Shown here: in pieces, positions 57,915 to 64,000 of the stretch
Layout of the letters: every line of letters starts with the position of its first letter
How positions within the stretch are numbered: the stretch's first letter is position 1
Assembly: GCF_029227915.1 (NCBI RefSeq)
Contig: NC_079878.1
Location: 18,354,001-18,418,000 of the forward strand
Source of the DNA: Hydractinia symbiolongicarpus
Taxonomy: Eukaryota; Cnidaria; Hydrozoa; Anthoathecata; Hydractiniidae
Length of the DNA stretch: 64,000 bases
Direction: 5' to 3'
The notes under the pieces: model-generated
What the model was told of the DNA's origin: nothing
The model's input: the letters and a program-made list of their open reading frames with translations, nothing else
Databases searched by the model: none
Translations under genes and position numbers: made by a program

Positions 57915-57944
57915 AAGTTAAAACACGGAAAACAGCCCGTCCAG

Positions 57945-58735
57945 CTAAAAAAATTGCTCAGCAATTTTATTTTGCGGAATAAGTCTTCATAACAGTAATA
58001 AAAGGTGTAGCTACCTGCTTTTGGCATAAGAATTACTAATTAAGAATTCTGTTGTAGCTGGCTAAACTGTATCACACATGCTTTTAGGCTTAATACGCTT
58101 TTCAAAAAAACTACATTGCATCTTTCGTTTACAGAACACAGAATACACTCTTTCAAAAGGCTAGGTAACTGTTACCCGCCGTTGAACACCCGGATGAGTG
58201 ATTAATAAGAGCCGTCAACTGCGCCACATATTCAGATAAAGCGCTTTAGTAAAGTTATGTAGTATGTAGTAAATCAAATGAAGTGCACACAACTTTATGG
58301 TATGTCCAGTGTAATATGTTTTTCATCAAATAACTTTCTACAACTTAAGCTGAAATAAAAACACAGATTACAATTTGTTGTTACCCCGTCATAGCAAAAA
58401 CTTTCTGGCAAACCTTTTTTATTTTTCGGATAATGTTCCCGGTGAGTGTTAGCTGACCATTTAGTACAGGTAAATAATGTGACACATCCATACAGATGTA
58501 ATACCAGTTTACCATGTCACACATGAGTATAGGCGTAACACTATTTTTCAAAAGAACTTCATCGCAAATTCGGTTAAAAAAAGTCCAGGGAACCGCTGTT
58601 GTTATCATGTTCAGTTAAAAAAATACTCAGCAATTTTATTTTGCACCATAAGTTTTCATAACAGTAATAAAAGTGGTAGCTGCCTAACTTTATTTAGCAT
58701 AAGAATTAAGAATTGTGTTGCAGCCAAACTGCATT
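57945..58735. repeat. Pair of direct repeats
   Basis: 57,945-58,075 and 58,613-58,735 match (CTCAGCAATTTTATTTTGC, TTCATAACAGTAATAAAAG, CATAAGAATTA). They are 130 bp long, 668 bp apart, with no gene I trust between them. Confidence 0.6.
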
Positions 58736-59179
58736 TGACTACTTTCACTTTTTGGTCAGAAGTAGCTAAGGAGCTAGCTAGGTAAACACAACTTTAACAT
58801 AAAAATAAATAATACTGGCTAGGATATAAAGCTGTTATACTAAACTGAATAGTAATAACCAAGGCTAGCTAGCTAGGTGATTGTAGAATGCTCCTTAAAA
58901 ATCTTCGTTCCTAGCCAAAAATCAAGAAATTTTTGGGTTTGAGATTTGTACTTAGCTACAAAACGTGAGAATATATTTATCTTAACATGTAAAAATATGT
59001 AAAGAAACAAAAATGAAAACCTTTTTGAAGACAAAAACAGAATAACCATCAATGCCACAGCTTCTAAAATGGCCGTAGCTCAGATTGCTTTATCTTTCCT
59101 TCATTGGTAAAAATCAGGTTCTGCGGGGTTTTCCCAAAATTTTCTGATAAAAGCCGCGCACAACCATTTTGAATATACA

Positions 59180-59202
59180 GAATACGGCTATTATTAAAGA
59201 GA
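59180..59202 (-). mobile_element. Isolated Helitron 5' end
   Basis: TCTCTTTAATAATAGCCGTA on the minus strand, i.e. the family 5' terminus. 58,736-59,179 has nothing else. Confidence 0.5.
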
Positions 59203-60764
59203 AGATGGAGAACAGAAGTGATAACCATTAAAAGAAATAAACTAACACTAAATACACAAGAGAAATCAGTGTCATTGAGGCTTTTTACCTAACTATACAT
59301 AGATTTCCATAGATTGTAATGGCAATATAATGTGTGTTACGGGTATGTTATGTGTGTTTGAGAATGTATTTACAGTCTCTGTGGATAAAGAAGTAAAAAA
59401 ATTGTTGGAAAAAAACTTCATAAAAGACTGCATGTAATGATTGCATGATCCTTCTCTAAAGTGACCCTGTTCATTTAGGTGCAGTGATGGGTTGTATGAT
59501 GAAAAAAGTGCCAGTTTGTATAAGAATCGTGTTTTCAGTGTAAATTTAGCTGATTACTTATACAAGACTAGTCGATAAAGCCCATGGGAAAATCCACTAA
59601 GGCAGAAGAACAATGGAAAAATAGGTTGCTTTAGATTTTTTGCTGACGTCAGCAGTGCATATAAAAAAAGAAAATTGGTTAAAGTTAGTCATTCGTTGTC
59701 TGTAATGTATATAATGTATATAAGATAAATGTTTATCATTCATTTATTTTTTATGTTAAAAAATAATTATTTGAGGAAACTTATTTTTTTTAGGAAAATC
59801 TTTGTAAAACATTCACATAACTATTTAAGCAATTTTGTTTAGATAAATATGCTGTAATGCCAAAAGAAAAATACTGGGTTAGGCAGCCAATGGTAAGTTT
59901 TTATTAAATTTGATTTGAGATTTGAAATTTGATTTGAGGTTTGATTTGAAAAAAAATATGAAAGTAATGTTGTGTAGTGGGTTGCACGTACTATTACTTT
60001 CAGTTGAAAAGTCCAAAAATCAACGTGACAGAAAATAATTAATTGGATATAACAATTTAATTGCTATGTTGTGCTTTTTTTATGGTTTATAGAGAACAGA
60101 CAAAAGATATTGCCGACAGAAACGATGGTGAAAGCATTAGAGAACAAAGAATCCTTACAACAAGTGAAGGTTAGTCCGAACATATTAACTGTTTTCATGT
60201 TAGAGAAATGCTCGAATGTTCGTTGTTATCAATCTCAAGAAACCCTTTCGTATTAACGAATAAGATTTGTTTCATTTTTATTTATCTTATCTTTAGTGAA
60301 GAAACTCAAAGTCGCGATAACCTAGATTCACAGCAAGCATGACGAATTCATGGTGGTTCAGTTAAGTTTAAAATATGAAATTATTGATAGATTGACAATT
60401 TGTCAACCAGGCCTTAGCTTTTGCAATCTTAAAGTTAAAGTCCAATAGACAAGTAAAAATTAGGGCCTAAAAAATATTTTTCCGTTCGACTTCCTTTTGA
60501 ATATTTTTCATTTTGTGTCGCAGTGTAAAACGTTTGTAATATTTTTTTGCATATTGGGAAAAGCTGCCAAAAGGAAACAAATCCATAGTTCAGCTTGTTT
60601 TGATTAACCACAAAAAAAGCTTAGGGATGAATTTCCCGTATTTAAAAGCAATCCATACACATTGTTTCATTGTTTCGGTCTTTGAAAAAAACACGTTTGG
60701 GGAGATAATTTACCCGCATTAAGAAGCAATCCATACAAGCAGTCCATGATATTCAGTTCTTTTA

Positions 60765-61530
<766 letters not shown>

Positions 61531-62803
61531 GCCATAATTTGAAGAATAAAAAACAAAGATCAAACTCAGCTGGATTGTAAGAACCTTCAAATAACTGCTC
61601 TTGTTGTATTTTAAAGGAATAAATTGTTTTCACAAAATATGCAGGGTACAAAGGTAAATTAATCACATCGTTGCGTGGAAGACAATTTTGAGAGTGTTCT
61701 GAAGACTTAATAATTACATCTGCAATCTTTTGATAGAATTGTTGCTGGTAACAAAATTCCAGTACAGACGAGCGAGTCCCCCTACGTACTTGACATGCAA
61801 ATCTCAAATCTATAATAATGTTTACTGCACGGAATGGTATAAGAGTATCAACACAAGAATCGTTGGACAACTGTTTAAAAACGGACGCTATTGCTTTTTT
61901 TTCATTTATGTTGGTATTATCAGATATCAAGCGGCAGTAAAGACCGACGGACATCGATGGCAAATGTGTGCGTAATTGCTCCTAATGGAAACATAATGCA
62001 TCGTCACCTATTTGATTCTTTTCTGAGATCTCCCCAAAAACATTTTTTCGTACGTACAATAAGCTACGATTAGGACGATATAATTCCCTATTATTGTCAC
62101 TTTTTGATGTTATAAAGCAACTGCCAAGCCTTCTAAAACGAGAAGAAATAGCTTCGTCTGCTTGCAGGATTTCTATTGGTTCTACAAATGCATTCTTGAA
62201 CCCCATTCCATTCTTCCTACCGTCACATGAAAGCACGTTAGGTTTCCCATCACATTCTACGCATGTTTTCCGGAAATCAATATCCATGTGCGACGCTCAA
62301 CCCAACTACTATGCTATGAATAATGGAACTGACATGAATTTTTCTTTTAGAACACGGCGACAATATCGAGCTTCCATTATTTTTATAACACCCCTGAAAG
62401 TAATTTTTTCGTTATTCACGGCCTCTGTAAACTCCCAACCTATTTCATAAACACCGCAAATTTTAGAGGATCAATAATACCAACAGCATATTTAACTTAA
62501 CATGTAAAAATATATAAAAAAACAAGGACAGACTTATCAACGTCAACGTTACGCAACTTTCAAAATGGCCGTAATAACACTGCTCTCTGCTTTACACATC
62601 CCTTTGTCGTGGCTGCCAAATCTCGGATTGGTTTTTCAAAAAAATCAGGCGTTGCAATTGAATGCTACACACGGGAGAATAAAACAAAGTCGGTAAATAT
62701 ACATCGCATTTGGTATTTTGTGCAGATAAAAGAATTTCGTGATTAATTAACAGGACGCGCTTTTCGCGGACAAACAGGCAAAATACCGCTATTATTAAAA
62801 AGA

Positions 62804-63424
62804 CTAACGATATCATACGTCTATTGGTTTTTCGGTCAGTTGCTCATAAAGTTGATCTTGTTAACTCACCATATGATTTTTTAACAATAGCCAATAATAC
62901 TTACATTATTTAGAACTATTTTCAGCTTTTGTACTCTGATCCTAACTTCAATGGAATATCAAATCTACGGAGACTCTTTAAATGAGTTAAATTTTATACT
63001 TATGCCTTTTTGGAACATCTTTGTTCCATGTAAATAGAAGTTTTGACTTTTAATTTGGAATTCTTCCATATCTGTTAAAAAAGTATTTTTTCTTTTTCCT
63101 AATGATACGTTATATTACTGACATGCCTTCTACAGAATTTCAGCCTAAGAGCCTTTGCCGATAAAAAGTTATGACCTGTGAAATTTTAACTACAAACAAT
63201 GGAATAATTTCATCGTAAACGGCTCTAAACTTTAATGTGATATAGCTTCTCTACGGCAGCAGCTTCTTCAGTCGGACAAAAATCATTGGAACATTTAAGT
63301 TTTTATGCATCTAAGAATTTATTTGGTTTAAGAACTAATCAAGCTATACTATTGAAATACTGCCCCGAAAAAAAGACATAGAATTTACACTTTTGCATGG
63401 TCTGAAATAAAAAACACACGTAAT
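62804..63424. other. No recognised feature
   Basis: AT-rich, no ORF with motifs. Confidence 0.4.
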
Positions 63425-63831
63425 GTCTTTGGATTGATTGGCCTGCTTTAGCGCTTTTGATGCGTCATTTTCAGGGAGGACACTTGTTTCTACTGCTGCA
63501 CGGATAAGTACATAACAGTAAAGCCCGGTAAATTTATAGTATAATGCCTTGCCTCAGATTGGCATTTTTTAGGACTTGTGATATGTAATTTCGCGGGGGT
63601 ATTAATCCAAAATATCTTTTCTATTGGCTATCGGTGGGCATAGAACACCTCCGCCTGTTCAATATATTGTACAAAAACGCCTCTTTGTTTAGCCTGCAAT
63701 AGGGCCGTTATTATGTCTTGTTGCAAAAGGATATTTGAGCGAAATATCGTTTCTGTTTGTGTATGGATGTGTATCCAACCTCAAACTTTGTCTACTTTAT
63801 AAAAACAGCTTTCCGTAAATGGCAGTTATGC
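63425..63831 (+). repeat. Inverted partner of the subterminal repeats
   Basis: 63,425-63,525 matches the reverse complement of 55,015-55,110 (TCATTTTCAGGGAGGACACT, AGTAGAAACAAGTGT in the other copy). Further degenerate units follow up to 63,800 (GTGTATCCAACCTCA). Confidence 0.65.
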
Positions 63832-64000
63832 GAAATATTCTGGAATATTACGTTGGTTATGGCCATCGACAGAAAAAATATGTAGTTTTTATGAAGCGAC
63901 AGACATTATTATGAAGGTATTATGCAGTATTAAGCGATATTACGTTGGTATGGCCATCGACAGAAAATTTATGTGTTTTTTATGAATTATGAAGGTATTA
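63832..64000 (+). repeat. Inverted start of the about 88-bp minisatellite, cut by window end
   Basis: TACGTTGGTATGGCCATCGA and TATTATGCAGTATTA are the reverse complement of the unit at 51,415-54,960. Confidence 0.85.

Noticed and set aside
58381-58608. 75-codon minus-strand ORF
   Set aside because: No motif and no neighbour context; between direct repeats.

Overview
The window looks like a piece of an AT-rich metazoan nuclear genome, most likely a cnidarian and probably a hydrozoan. This is inferred from family-level resemblance (cnidarian-type Polinton polymerase, KDZ, Crypton and HECT-like transposon genes, Helitron-type repeats, a tRNA-derived SINE); no species was identified. No conserved single-copy host gene was recognised. 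Almost everything readable is a mobile element or a repeat, with short GT-AG introns where genes are spliced.

Layout. 1-9,960: one end of a decayed Polinton/Maverick. It has an integrase (+), then a minus-strand block of a Bro-N-like protein, a small membrane protein, the FtsK/HerA-type packaging ATPase, an HNH zinc-finger nuclease, two proteins sharing a KHPGR motif, two unknown proteins and a protein-primed-type family B DNA polymerase in about nine frame-shifted pieces. 10,100-17,750: a very large inverted repeat with near-identical 2.3-kb inner arms. The arms carry an array of homologous 60-63 nt mini-exons and a heat-shock-element/TATA promoter, and a SINE sits in the spacer. 18,824-19,905: remains of a MULE-like transposase gene. 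19,918-23,615: a second, 3.7-kb Polinton-related element without polymerase or integrase, whose leader is shared with the polymerase leader of the first element. 23.6-29 kb: LINE and THAP fragments, tandem mini-Helitron ends, a GATA array. 29-33.3 kb: a coiled-coil gene fragment and a Crypton tyrosine recombinase gene. 36.3 kb: 590-bp GATA array. 38.4-39.2 kb: Helentron helicase/endonuclease remnant, cut by a minisatellite. 39.8-49.7 kb: nested foldback repeats. One copy of a 690-bp repeat is interrupted at 42,026-45,176 by a transposon-like element with an intact four-exon HECT-like gene; the other copy is an unoccupied site. 50.4-64 kb: a 130-bp tandem repeat, a 3.5-kb minisatellite of about 88-bp units that reappears inverted at the window end, and between them Helitron ends, KDZ transposase fragments and a (TA)n tract.

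How the parts work together. In the two Polinton-type segments the genes are packed in convergent or head-to-tail blocks, and most gene ends that do not overlap a neighbour carry a perfect or near-perfect hairpin, including two placed exactly between converging genes. This resembles the hairpin 3'-end signals of giant viruses and virophages and is the strongest candidate for an undescribed system here. The second candidate is the HECT-like gene element, with long hairpin-containing inverted repeats, a short target duplication and no transposase of its own. The third is the mini-exon array inside the inverted repeat, where phase-matched 20-21 residue Thr/Ser-rich exons have been multiplied.
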